DNA from: Tetrahymena thermophila SB210
Taxonomy: Eukaryota > Ciliophora > Oligohymenophorea > Hymenostomatida > Tetrahymenidae
NCBI RefSeq assembly: GCF_000189635.1
Contig: NW_002476534.1
Span: 496,001-560,000, forward strand
DNA: 64,000 nucleotides
Direction of reading: 5' to 3'
A program made the translations under genes and the position numbers. Below the pieces are notes generated by a model. The model made no database searches and was not told the origin of the DNA. It saw only the letters and a list, made by a program, of their open reading frames with translations. The number at the start of each line of letters is the position of its first letter. Positions within the stretch are counted from its first letter, which is position 1. This document shows positions 38,055 to 49,375 of the stretch, piece after piece.

Positions 38055-39520
38055 TCTACACCAATTTAATTGAAGCTTTTTAATTATTTAAAAAAAAAAA
38101 AATATCACAATTCAAAACAAATAAATTGTTTTTTTACTAAAAATCTATTGTCAAATTTTATAGTTTAGTGCAATTTGCTAAACCAGAACCTAAGCCTGAT
38201 CACCTTAGTCACCAATTTAATTGTGACTTTTTGAAGAAAAATATAAAATTAATTAGTTTTTTTAAAAGAAAAAATGGTGAAAAAATATTAAATAATAAGA
38301 AATGAATAAATAAATAAAAATAAAAAGTTAAAAAGAAAAAAAGAAAAAAAAATGAGTTAAATTATCAAATAAAAAAAAACACAAACAAAATAAATAAAAT
38401 AAAAAAAATTCAATAAAAATCGAATAAATAAATTATTAGAGTTAAATTGTTTGAGTTCATTTTTTATTAAAAAATATAATAATCACAAATAAACTATTTT
38501 TTTACTAAAAATCAAGTGCTAAATTTGAGAGATTAGTGCATTTTGCTAAAGCAAAACCTAAGCCTGATACACCTACATCACCAATTTTATTTTAACTTTT
38601 TAAATTTTGAAGAAAAATATATAATTAATTAGTTAGTTAGGAAAAAAATGAAGAAAAAATATGATATAATAAGAAATTAACTAATTATAAAATAAAAATT
38701 TAAAAAAAAAAAAAAGAGTTAAATAAATATAAAAGAAAAAAAAACAAGCACATTAAAGAAGAAAATGAAAAATAAACTAATTAAAAGAGTTTGTTTGTAA
38801 AATTGTTTTGAATTCTTTTTAATATTCAAAAATATCTCTATGCTAAACTGTTTTTACCAAAGCTAAAGTTTCAAAGTTGAGAGATTAGTGCACTTTGCTA
38901 AATCAGTACCTAATCCTGATACCCCAGTTGCACCAATTTAATTGAAGCTTTTTAAATACTGAAGAAAAATTAATTAGTTATTACACAGAAAAAATGAAAA
39001 ATGAAAATTAAAAAATATCACAATCCAATACAAATAGTATTTACTTTAGATTAAGATTCAAATTAGAGAGATTAGTGCAATTTACTAAATCAGAACATAA
39101 GCCTAATGCACCAATTGCATAGATTTTATTGTAGCTTTTTAAATATTGAAGAAAAAACAGTTATTCATTAATTATGTAGAAGGATAAAATATTAAATAAA
39201 ATGAAATTAATTCATTTAAAATAAAGAAAAAAGTTGAAAGTGAAAAAAATGAGTTAAATTAACAAAATAAAACAAAGATAATAAAGAAAAAAAATGAAAA
39301 ATAAATAAAATTAAAAGAAATAAATATATTAAAAGAGTTAGTTATATTATTTTAGATTCACTTTTATATTAAAAAAAAATCACAATTTAAAACCAATAAT
39401 CTGTTTTTACCTAAGATCAAGTGTCAAATCTGTAAGATTACTGCACTTTGCTAAACCAAAACCTAAGCATGGCACATCATTATCACTGATTTCATTATCA
39501 CTTTATAAATATCGAAGAAA
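38055..39520. repeat. Tandem array of an unknown ~140-nt element, spacing 180 or 360 bp
   Basis: A core starting GAGAGATTAGTGCA, then TTTGCTAAA, then CAGAACCTAAGCCTGAT, a CACC/CACCAATT block and AGCTTTTTAAATATTGAAG recurs at about 38161, 38521, 38874, 39061 and 39421. A right-half fragment lies at 38055. In the longer units the core is preceded by ATCACAATTCAAAACAAATA and a TTTTTACTAAAAATCAAGTG-like block. It is followed by a conserved AATTAATTAG and then A-rich filler with GAAAAAATGAAGAAAAAATA. The spacing is strikingly regular, 360 bp or half of that. No reading frame is shared among copies, so it is non-coding. No terminal repeats or transposase are present. Confidence 0.7.
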
Positions 39521-40504
39521 AAAAATAAATAAATCATTAGTCAGAAGGAAAAAATGAAGAAAAAATTTCAAATAATAAAATATGAATAATTAATTAATAG
39601 TCAGAATATAAATTGAAAATGCAAATTAAGTTAAAATAATTTAAAAAAATCTTTATTAATAAAAATAATGGAAGTGAGAATTTTATTAGAAAAATAATAT
39701 TTTAAATAACTTGAATATAAAATAAAAAACATTAAAAAATGAAATATAATTCAGAGTAATATGGAGAACCTAATGAGATTAAAATGAAGAGTTTAAAAAC
39801 TTTTTTATTTATAAAAATAAATTTAAAGAGTATTAATAAAAAAATAAATAATAACTTCTTTTATATCGTAGAAACAATTTTACTATTATTTCATTTTACT
39901 TTTTTTTTTCAAAAACTATTTAGTAGCAATTTGTCGAAATTTAATTAATTTTATAAGTGTATCAAAAAATTGATTGAATTTTATTTCAAATTAATTTGGA
40001 TATTAAATACTGTAGATTCTCGTTAATTAAGGACTTTTTTGCATGGTATTTAAAAAATGTTTATACTCCTATATAAACTTTCAATAAAATTATTTTGGGT
40101 GGGCATCTTAATTAGAGAGTCTGTTATATTTCAGATGTAATTAAAAGTAAAAATATTTTATTTTAAATTAGTAGTTTAATTAGAAAATTAAATATATAGA
40201 ATTTAAAATAAATGGTAATAAACATTTTTGAAGAAACTTATTAGCATTATGAATGAAATCCTAATAAAATAAAAACTATTACTTTTAAATTTATTTATAA
40301 TTTATATTTGAATGAATGAATGTATAACTTGCTATATTTTAGATAGATATAAATACAATATTAAAAATAATTTTTTAAATATAAAAAACTTAACTATATG
40401 TTTGATTAAAATATCTGTTAATATATATATATATTCAATAATTACTCCTTAAGACACCTATTGTTTTAAAAGGAAATATGTATACAATTTGATTGATATT
40501 TTCA
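39521..40504. other. Intergenic AT-rich stretch
   Basis: No gene was recognised. A GC-rich 13-mer GGGTGGGCATCTT at 40097-40109 stands out against the surrounding sequence and recurs once elsewhere in the window (53065-53077). An alternating AT run lies near 40422-40432, close to the 3' end of the next gene. Confidence 0.4.
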
Positions 40505-41855
40505 TCAAAATATTTTACTTGTTTTATTGGGGATAAACGTTTACTGAATTTCACCATAAAGCTCTGACTCATCAATTACTAAGAATAAATATATTTATAA
40601 ATACATGATTATTATTTTGAATTTTAATTAGGATTTACCTCTTTTAGGACGATATTTATAAAGGTCTCTAACAGTTTAGTTTTTAGAAAAATTAAATGAA
40701 TTTTAGTTTGAAGATTTGTTAGAATATTCTCCTAATTCATCTTTTTGTTTAGCAATATTTATACTCTAATAGTTAGAATAATCTTATCTTTGATTTATAC
40801 TGTCATATTCAAAGTTTCTTTGTTAATTTTATGGAGGTTTAGATAAGCTATTCTAATATGAAGGAATATACTGAGAAGGATTTTATCTATTTGTTGGAGT
40901 ATCTTAATAGATAGATTTAGCAAGCTAGCCAACTTATGAATTAATGTCTTCTATATTACGACTAAAGTTATAAGAGCTTCCATTTTATTATTTTTACTAT
41001 TACTCAACATTTCTCTACGAGGTGTTTTGATAGTTTAAATCATTGATAGTTGATCTTTTTGACAGTGAATATTATTACTGCTGCTATTATTGATATTATT
41101 AATAAGTACTTTAATTTATGTTTTGAGGTTGCTAAGAATGTGAGAGTCTCAAGTTATTTTAAGATGGAAGACCAAATCTATCAGACTGATGTCTATATTA
41201 ACCATAATAATTATATTTCGAAGTATTCATTTAAGAATAGCTCTTATCATTAATAACTTATGAGGGTATATCTCTATTTCTGCTTACGTATTTTTCTTAG
41301 TTATTTTAAATTTATCTCCCAGATGCCATGTCTTATTTTGAATAAAAGAATTTGTTATGCTCTTACTTATACTGATTAAGATTATCCTACAGTTAAGGCA
41401 GCAAATCTCTTTAATAAGCTTTTTCAGTCTGCATTAATTAGGAATAGTTAGGGTAAATAGGTCCTTGTTAAGATTGCTGAAGTTAAGATCTAAATTAACT
41501 GTTTCTATCATTGTATTAATTTTAAGGCAGCTTATGCAAGTTCATCAAAAAGGAGTCAATGCCTTTTGATATATCATTTACTTCCATTTAAACTTGCTTA
41601 ATTGTATCTGGTTAGTTATCTTTGAAAGTTACTCTTTTTTATCCTGTGACTTCTTAATTGATTTCTTCATTGTCATCATCATCATCATTTTTTTCTTAAT
41701 CTTCATCGTTATCATTTTAATTTTCTGTCTTATCTGCATCATCTTCTTCCAAATCTCTATCAGATGCCTATTCGCTTAAATCTAAAGAAAAAATATTATT
41801 GTTTTTATATTAAAATACCATAAAAAAAAGCTTATTTACCTGCCGCTGAACTCAT
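40505..41855 (-). CDS. Hypothetical Q/N-rich protein with acidic N-terminus
   Basis: Exons 41855-41840 (16 nt), 41781-40639 and 40578-40505, 410 residues. The tiny first exon gives MSSAA plus one base. The next exon opens with an acidic block of Asp, Glu, Asn and Gln (residues ~6-50), then a Q/N/S/Y-rich body with short conserved-looking islands such as QVQMEVNDISKGIDSFLM and NQTVRDLYKYRPKR near the C-terminus. The ending is VIDESELYGEIQQTFIPN. No membrane span, signal peptide or known domain is seen. Gene reality rests on phase-compatible introns and a long TGA-free frame. The low-complexity sequence suggests a disordered or condensate-prone protein, which is inference. Confidence 0.65.
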
Positions 41856-42299
41856 TTGATTTAAATCTATCTATCACTACTGCTACTACTATTATTAATT
41901 CTGGTTTTTATTATGAATTTATAGTGTTGATAATATAACAAGAAAGATAAATTAGTATTTTTAATTAAATAAAATATAAATAATTTATTGATCATTCATT
42001 AATTATTTTAAATCATTTGTATTCAGTACTTTATTCCATAAAAAAAATGAAAAATATCTTAAAATAGTATTATCTATCTATCAATCAATTAATCAATCTT
42101 ATTTTCTTTGCATTTTGTACACAATATTCAATTCAGTTTTTAGAAGAAAATAATTGATTAATATTTTTAGATAGATTTCTGATATTTAATACAGAAACTT
42201 GAATAACATTTATAATAATTAATTAATTGATTTGTTTATTTATTTATTAACATAATTCTTTTCAATATTTAATTATTAGAAGAAAGCAAAGAAAGATAA
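41856..42299. promoter_or_regulatory. Divergent intergenic region
   Basis: About 440 bp between two divergently starting genes, the Q/N-rich protein and Dpy-30. A/T-rich with ATCT/ATCA-type tetranucleotide runs near 42072-42098. No promoter element can be named. Confidence 0.35.
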
Positions 42300-42714
42300 A
42301 TGGCTGGTAATAAATTGTATTTTAGCAAATTTAGAAAAAAATATTTATAAAATATCTAGAGAAGAAAAAATAGCAATAATCGAAAGGATCATCTTAAGGA
42401 TTACAAAATATTGCTGATGAAGATGATGAATAGAATTAAAACCAAGATTAAGATGATGGATTGCTAACAGGAGCTTCTAATTAGCAAGGAGGAGGTGGAA
42501 GTAAGTTTTAGCAACTTCCTTTAAGAGATTATTATGAGAGTTCTGTCACTTAAGTATTACTCGAAGGGTTAAGAGAGTTAGGTGCTAAGAGGTAAGATTT
42601 AATCTTAATTCTGTTAAGACATAATTTACAAATAAAATAATTAATAGGCCAGAAAATCCAATATAGTTTTTAGGAAAATTTTTATTAGACAGAGACCCAG
42701 AAAAGAAAAAATGA
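42300..42714 (+). CDS. DPY30: Dpy-30 homolog
   Basis: Exons 42300-42306 (7 nt), 42360-42591 and 42648-42714 give 101 residues, the usual size. The Dpy-30 motif fills residues ~56-101: PLRDYYESSVTQVLLEGL, ELGAKRPENPIQFLGKFLL and the terminal basic DPEKKK. It is a dimerising two-helix bundle that binds amphipathic helices, as in Ash2L of SET1/COMPASS histone H3K4 methyltransferases, and in RSP2/RSP3-type radial spoke proteins of cilia (RII-like D/D fold). Both contexts exist in ciliates, so the complex cannot be decided here. The N-terminal ~55 residues are acidic and Gln-rich. The start is inferred: the 7-nt exon (ATG GCT G) is the only upstream ATG that splices in phase, giving MAEKKQQQSK. 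Confidence 0.9.
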
Positions 42715-43362
42715 AAAATAATTATATTTAAGTTTAAATAAAGTAGCTGATGCATATTTATTCTTTGTATATTTCAAATAATAATATTTTTTTTTAAATT
42801 TGTTTTAATATTGAATCAATCAATCGATATATTTTTTCTATAGATCTAATTGGTATAAAGAAAATATGCAATAGTTAAATAACTTTTATATAGCCATTTA
42901 AAATATTTTAAGGACAATTCCACGCTTTTGGTAAATAACATTTTAGATAAAGTGCTTTAATTATTTAATGTTATTTCATTTTTATTTTGTTGAATGCTCT
43001 TAAGATGATTGTTTAGTTTAACTTGTGTGTTTAAAAAGTTATTAATTTTTGAAACTTTTAGGATATAAAGTAAAAAAATATTCTTAGAGAGTTTATTATA
43101 TATTGTACTACTTGGATATAATTTGTCACAATTAATCTTTGTAAATTAAATAAATTCAGTATTTTTTAAGTTTTTAAAGAATATAATTTTGATTGATATT
43201 TTTTTAATTAATAATTTCAACAGTCAGATAGATATTAAAGGTTGGTTTTTAGGCAAAGTTTAAAAAAAGAAAGAAGTAGGCATCTATAAAACGTTGTTTT
43301 GATATTTTTAAAAATAAAAAAGAAACTTTTTTTTGAAGGGTGGGAGCTATTAGTTATTAATT
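42715..43362. other. Intergenic spacer
   Basis: About 650 bp of A/T-rich sequence between two plus-strand genes. A GAAGGGTGGGAGC patch at 43336-43347 sits just upstream of the next start. No gene is visible. Confidence 0.35.
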
Positions 43363-46300
43363 ATGAGTTCTTAGGGCAAGAGATAAGATAAGACTAATGA
43401 CTCTGCTTCAGGATAAGATTTAGATTAAGATCAAAAAAAAAATAATGTAAAGAACCCAGTTTCTAAAAATAAAAGAGGCTCAAGTCATGGCCCAAGTAAC
43501 AAAAAGATGGATATTTGGCATAGAAATGAAATGGAAAAACATAGAAAAATGATGGAACAAAATTAAAAAAGAATGAAGTATATTCAATTATTTAGTTTTT
43601 CAAATTTAGTTTTATCAAAATATTAACACTTAAATCATAGCGTCGCCATAGATAATGATAATGATAATTGATTATATATTTTGCTAATTCATTATTTAAT
43701 CTACTTTTTATATTTTTAGGGAAAATACACTGAAAGAAAAAAATGAATAGGAAAAAGCAGACAAAGAATAACAAGAAATACTTGAAAAATTAAAGAAAGA
43801 AAAGAAAGAATAATATGAAAAGTATTTGAAGACAAACATTCGTTAAAATGATATAAATTATCAAAAATAAAAACCTGCTGTTAATATTTACAAGAGTATT
43901 GATATAATTAATGGAGTGGAAAACGCTAATAAATTATAAGAAGATAATGATAATAAAAAAATGTTGAAATAATGGGTTCCTAGACCAGTGCCTTTAGAAG
44001 ATGCAGAAAAACATTTAAAATAACAAAAGATTGAGTAAGAACTCTACGAGAACTAAATGAAATAAATGGAGTTAGTTTAGCTTTTAGAAGAAAAAAAAAT
44101 GTTGGACATGTATAAAAATTTGCCAAAACCAAAAAATCAAAAAAGGAATTCAAATTAAGATCAAGAAAATATCAATGAAGAGGATGAATACAATTATTAG
44201 AGTGGGTCTTTTTCAGGAGTAGGATAATCTAATTTATACGTAGACTCAGAAAACGAGTCTCAAGTAAGGAAGAAAATGAAAAAAAATGAATCATCTTAGT
44301 TAAAAGAAAATTCCCCTTCATATGTAGCAGCTGATTATAAAAAGAAAAATAAAAATAACAAAGAAGATTACCTTTATAATCAAGAGATATCTATTGTTCA
44401 GGATAAGTATGATATCAATGGAGGAGATAGAACTAAAACTCCAGACATGCTTGGGTTTGAAGTTTATAACCAGAATTATAAGGCTAAAATTTAAAGCGAG
44501 CAAAATGCTAAAAAGAATCAAGAGAGCTAGTAAAGTAAAAACAAAGAAAAATAAAATAGCTAAGGTAAAAAAGAAAACAGTCCTTCATAAAATAATAAAT
44601 AGAAGAAAGAATAAAATGCCATAAAATAAAAAGATTAAAAAAAATCAGATAATTATGGGGAATGGAAATTTGATGAAGGAAATAGTTTTGATAATAAGTA
44701 GGAAAAAGAGCCATTTGTTTAAAAAGTATTACCAAATGGCATGACAAATCATCACAAAGAAGTTGCTCTGTCCAAAAACTTTTAGAAAATTTAGTTTGAG
44801 TTAGATGGGCAAGAAGAAGAGGAAGAAGTGCAAGAAGTCGAGATTGGTTAAAAAAATGATAGGTCATAGGTTTTTTAAAATATCTAAAATAAGCCCAGCA
44901 CGTCCTAATCTGGCAGTGGAGTGAAAAACTAAATTTAAGATAAACAAAGTAACTAATCAGAAATAAAGAGGTAGTTAGATTAGAAAGAAATGGAGCTTCT
45001 TAAACAAAAGTAAGAGCAACTTATTAAGTAAAAGAAGGAACAAAAATAAAAAGAATCAGAAATGGACAAACAAAAGCAACAATATTTGTCGTAATTTTAC
45101 AAATAAGATACTAAAAACTAAGACTCAAACTAAGAAAACAAAGAATAAATTTTGAAGGAATTCAAAAATTAATTTAATGATTTGAAAAAGCAGTACAACT
45201 ATCACAGATAAATTACTAATTAATCTTCGAAATCAAATTTACAAACAACTACTAATGAAAATAATGCAGAGTAAGAGACTCAACAAAAAGGAAATAAAAT
45301 TGACAATAAGAAGAACCAGAGATATGATTAGCAACCTTAAATAAAATCTCCATAGCCTGAATAAGATGAATACTTGCTTGAATAGGCAGATTTCGACAAT
45401 GAATTAATGTCTAAATAGTCTTAAATGAACAACAGTGGTAAAGTTGTAAAACGCACTAATTATTTGAAAGATGTAAGCAAATTTTCTATGAAGCCATAGC
45501 CACCAGCTGAAAAACCTTCTTATTCAAAAAATTAAAAAGAAAGAAGAAAATTTTGGGAAAGAAAAACAAACGAGGATTTCTTGAATTAGTCTATTGAAGA
45601 AAAAGCTACTTTTACAGCAATTAGTAAATTTAAATCTAAGCTTTAAAATAACATAAATATTGATAAGCAGCTGAACAACGAAGAGAAATAAAATATATCC
45701 CCAGAAAAAGCAGAAAAAAAAGTAAATATTTTTTAAATAAATAATTTGGATTATTTGACTATATTTTTTAAAGAAAGAATTGGAAGAATGGTAAAAAATA
45801 AATGAACAAGAAGTAAAACTCTAAAAGGAAATTTTAAAAATTCATTTAGATAATTTAGAAAAAGTCAAAGATGTTGAAGAAAAGAATTAAATTAACACAT
45901 CTCAAAACATTTCATAAATGATAGAAAATAAAAGTAAGTCAAGAATAAATACAGCCACATCAAACAAATCAGCAGTAACACAAAAAACAACAAAGACAAA
46001 TAAAACTACAACTCACAAAGATCATGGTGGACATAAAAATGCAATAAATTAAATCAATCCTATTTCAGGTACTCATTCTTTTAAATATAGTCAAAGTTAT
46101 TTTTTTAAATTTAAATTATTATAGAAATAGAAAACGAAGATGATATAGAAGCTTCTTTGATGAATTTAGATAACTAGCTCTCTAATTAAAAAAATAGAAT
46201 CACTCTTATGACAGCTGAAATAGAGCAGTCTTTAAAGCCAAAGCACCCTTAGTTGAGAAAAGAAATTTTAAACAATCCATAGATGCTGCAGTAAAATCCA

Positions 46301-48550
46301 TTTACTGTTGATATAACATCTCTTGATAAAGACTATCTTGAAGAAGAGAAGTAAAAATTTTTTACTCCTATTCAATAGAACCACAAGCAATCAAAGCTAA
46401 ACATTTCACATATCTCTTCTGTTTCGAATTAAAAAGAACTCTTGGGAAATAGACCTGTATCTAATAAAACGAGTATAACTAATAGTTAATTTAACTCTTT
46501 GGCAGTTATCCCTCCTCATTTTAATTAATAGAATTAAAATTCTTAATCTCATTCTAACTTTTAAGACAAACTGCCTAAAATTAATTAAAATCATATTCAA
46601 AGCATTGAACCTTTGCAAGATAAATCAAGAATTGAAATATAAAAATAAAACACAACAAATTCTTAAATTTAGAGGTCAAAAAATTAGTCTAGACAAAGTT
46701 CTAATTAATCTTCAATTGTTACTGTCCCAATTTAAAAAAATTAAAATGAAGGATAAAATAACATAATAACACAAAAGAAAAATATTGACTCAAAAGATAA
46801 AGTTATGCAAATAAAAAATAAAGAAATGGAGCTGAAGAAAAAATTCCCTGAATTTTTTTCAGAAGAAGATTAACAAGATGTAACTCCTAAAATGAAATAA
46901 AAACAAATAAAAGAATAAAATTAGATTGTTTCTCATAATTAAATTTAAAAATAACAGATTGATAATGATAGTTAAGAAAGGTAAATAATATAAAATGTTA
47001 GTGTTTAACAATCAGAGAGTGCTTCCAGGCCAAATAGATAAGAATCAAGCAGATCTTTAAATAAAAAAAAGTAAGTTTAACAAGAACTTCCTTAATTAAA
47101 CCATCAAGTTGTAGAGCAGGATAAGGAAGATCTTAAATAATGGTGGAAATCAGTTCAAAAATCAATAGAAAAAAGCTATGAAAACACTCCTTCCCAAAAA
47201 TTTTCTGATGATAAAAATTCACCATAAGGATTTAATGAAGAAAAGTAAGGTAAAAATGAATAAATCTAAAGCAAAAACATTAGTCATAAATAAAAAAGAG
47301 AATTAGATTAAGAAAGACAATCTCTTAAAGTTCAACCAGAATAAAACAATGATGATGAAACTATTAATTAATAAGCAGAAAGCAAAGAACAAAATATTCA
47401 GAAAGAACAATAAAATAAACAAAATCAAATAACCAAAGAATAACAAATAGCCTTAAATAAAGAAGAGAGAAAAAAAATGATAATGAAAAAATTCTTAGAA
47501 GAATGTGAAGAAGATGAATAAAATAATGAAGAAAAAAAATAATAAAATAATTTTGACTTTGAAAAAAACAACTTAAATGAAAATGTAAAATTGTAGAATG
47601 AACAGCCAAAAAAAAAACTAATTGAAATTTAATTTGAACAAAATAAAGCTGAGCCTAAAAAAAGTAGGAGAATAAAAAATAATGATGGGATTGAAATCAA
47701 TGAAAGTGAAATCATGAGTGATAATTTTTCAGTTGTATCTAAAAAAAATGGAGAAGAATCTTCAAAAAACAATAGGAAAGAGTTTAGAAATTTTTCTGGA
47801 AAATCTAACGAAAATCTGTAAAAGATAAAAGAATCCAAATCTAGATAAAAAAGTGCTGATTCAAGTAATACACACGATTCACGAAGCAAAATTGTCAAAT
47901 AACTAAGAGATTAATCTTCAAATTAATCTTCTCCTACTAACCCAAGCAAAAAGAGAGTAGAAAAGGTTTTAGATAAAAATGTAATTGCAAAGGTGGAACA
48001 GTAATAGCAGCAAATAGAATAAGCTATAAAATAAACTCTTGAAAAACTAGAATAAGCTGAAATAGAGCAGCTCCACAAAGAATAAGAAAAGTAAAAAGTT
48101 AATATCACTAAAAGAAAGTCAAACGTCTCCTCAAATAATTCAAATGTTGAAAAAGAGCTAAGTGAAATCAGCCATAATTATTCATTTGCAGAATCGGATA
48201 TCAGTCATCTTACTGGAAATGGAAATTATGCTACAAGACAAGTTATAAAAAAGAACTACATAGTTACAGGAAAAGTTCCTTCAAGATACAACCATGAAAA
48301 TTTGTATCCCTCAAAAAATAAATCAACAAATAACAGCTTTAACGATAATGCAAGTAATATGTCTTCATCAAAGTTCATATTTTAAAAAGAAAATATGCAT
48401 GACTCAAAGCTAGTATTAAATAACCAAAGTAATATATAAAGTAAAGCAGTAATTCCTGAAAATAAAGATATAATAGATGAAGAAGAGTATTAGGGAGATA
48501 TAAAAATCAACAGAAATGTAAACCTTCAAAAGTTGCTTTTTGTTGATTGA
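43363..48550 (+). CDS. Giant Gln/Lys/Glu-rich coiled-coil protein
   Basis: Exons 43363-43577, 43720-45721, 45774-46068 and 46125-48550 give 1,645 residues with all phases consistent. Several long heptad-like charged stretches are visible: KEKNEQEKADKEQQEILEKL near residue 75, then MEKLL/KQKQEQLIKQKKEQ near 450-490, ELEEWQKINEQEVKLQKEIL near 740, and IEQAIKQTLEKLEQAEIEQL near 1490. Between them lie Ser/Asn/Gln-rich linkers. Less biased islands include DMLGFEVYNQNYKAKI, RRKFWERKTNEDFLNQSI, and near the C-terminus SDISHLTGNGNYATRQ and NYIVTGKVPSRYNHENLYPS. No catalytic domain, membrane span or signal peptide is seen. Size and architecture would suit a basal-body, cytoskeletal or scaffold protein, but no family could be named. 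Confidence 0.75.
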
Positions 48551-49375
48551 TATAAAATAAAATACTTAATCTATCTTATTCAAATAAAATATAGTTTGAA
48601 ATAACCTCTTATATTTTATTATTTATAGTTTAAAATTTTAATAAATCTTTTATTCAATTAATTTCATAATAATTTAAAAAAAGATATTCTATTTAATTAT
48701 TTATTTTATTTAAATTTATTAAGTATTTATTGCTATTTATTTAAAAAAAGTGTTTATCAAAGTAAACCACATTAAATTATTTTCTAATTTATAAAAAAAT
48801 GGAAAAAGTTTCCTGATTCACAATTTTTAAATAAAAACAAGAAAACAAATTCTTGACAAAATACTTCTATTTTAGATTTTAATTATCTTAAATGTGAGTT
48901 CACACAATACCTTGACTATTTAGTCCAAAAGCAACTTATTTATTAATTTGATTGCTTACTTATTAACTATTAATTAATTTATTTATTAAGTTACTTTTGT
49001 ATGATTTAAAATAATGAAGGTAAGGTAAATAATTTAATTATTCAAATAAATAATTTATTAATTTGTTTTTTTGTTTAAAATTTATAGCTTTGCTAAAAAT
49101 TTGAAACAATTGAAACAATATGGATTAAAATTTAGTTGTTTTTTTTAAATTAAAATAAAATTTGGTTTAAATAATTTAAAGAATCTTTGTTCTATATTAT
49201 AAAATAATACAAAATCTTATTTTATTTTAAATGATTTACTTTGACATTTCATTCAAAAGTAGTAGAAAGATATATAATAAATAAAGAAGTTTTAATGAAA
49301 TAAATAAATAAAAATTATTAATGCAACATTTTTATTTATTATTTTTTACTTGTTTAAATTAAAAATGTTTTGAGT
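48551..49375. other. Convergent intergenic region
   Basis: A/T-rich sequence between the 3' ends of the coiled-coil gene and the minus-strand gene that follows. No coding frame or RNA gene recognised. ATTTA/TTTATT-type runs dominate. Confidence 0.35.

Noticed and set aside
41050-41253. Plus-strand open frame inside the Q/N-rich gene
   Set aside because: It is the antisense shadow of the minus-strand gene at 40505-41855, which has phase-consistent introns and a much longer frame.
44508-44867. 119-codon minus-strand frame
   Set aside because: Antisense of the coiled-coil gene, whose Lys/Gln/Glu-rich codons read as hydrophobic residues on the other strand.
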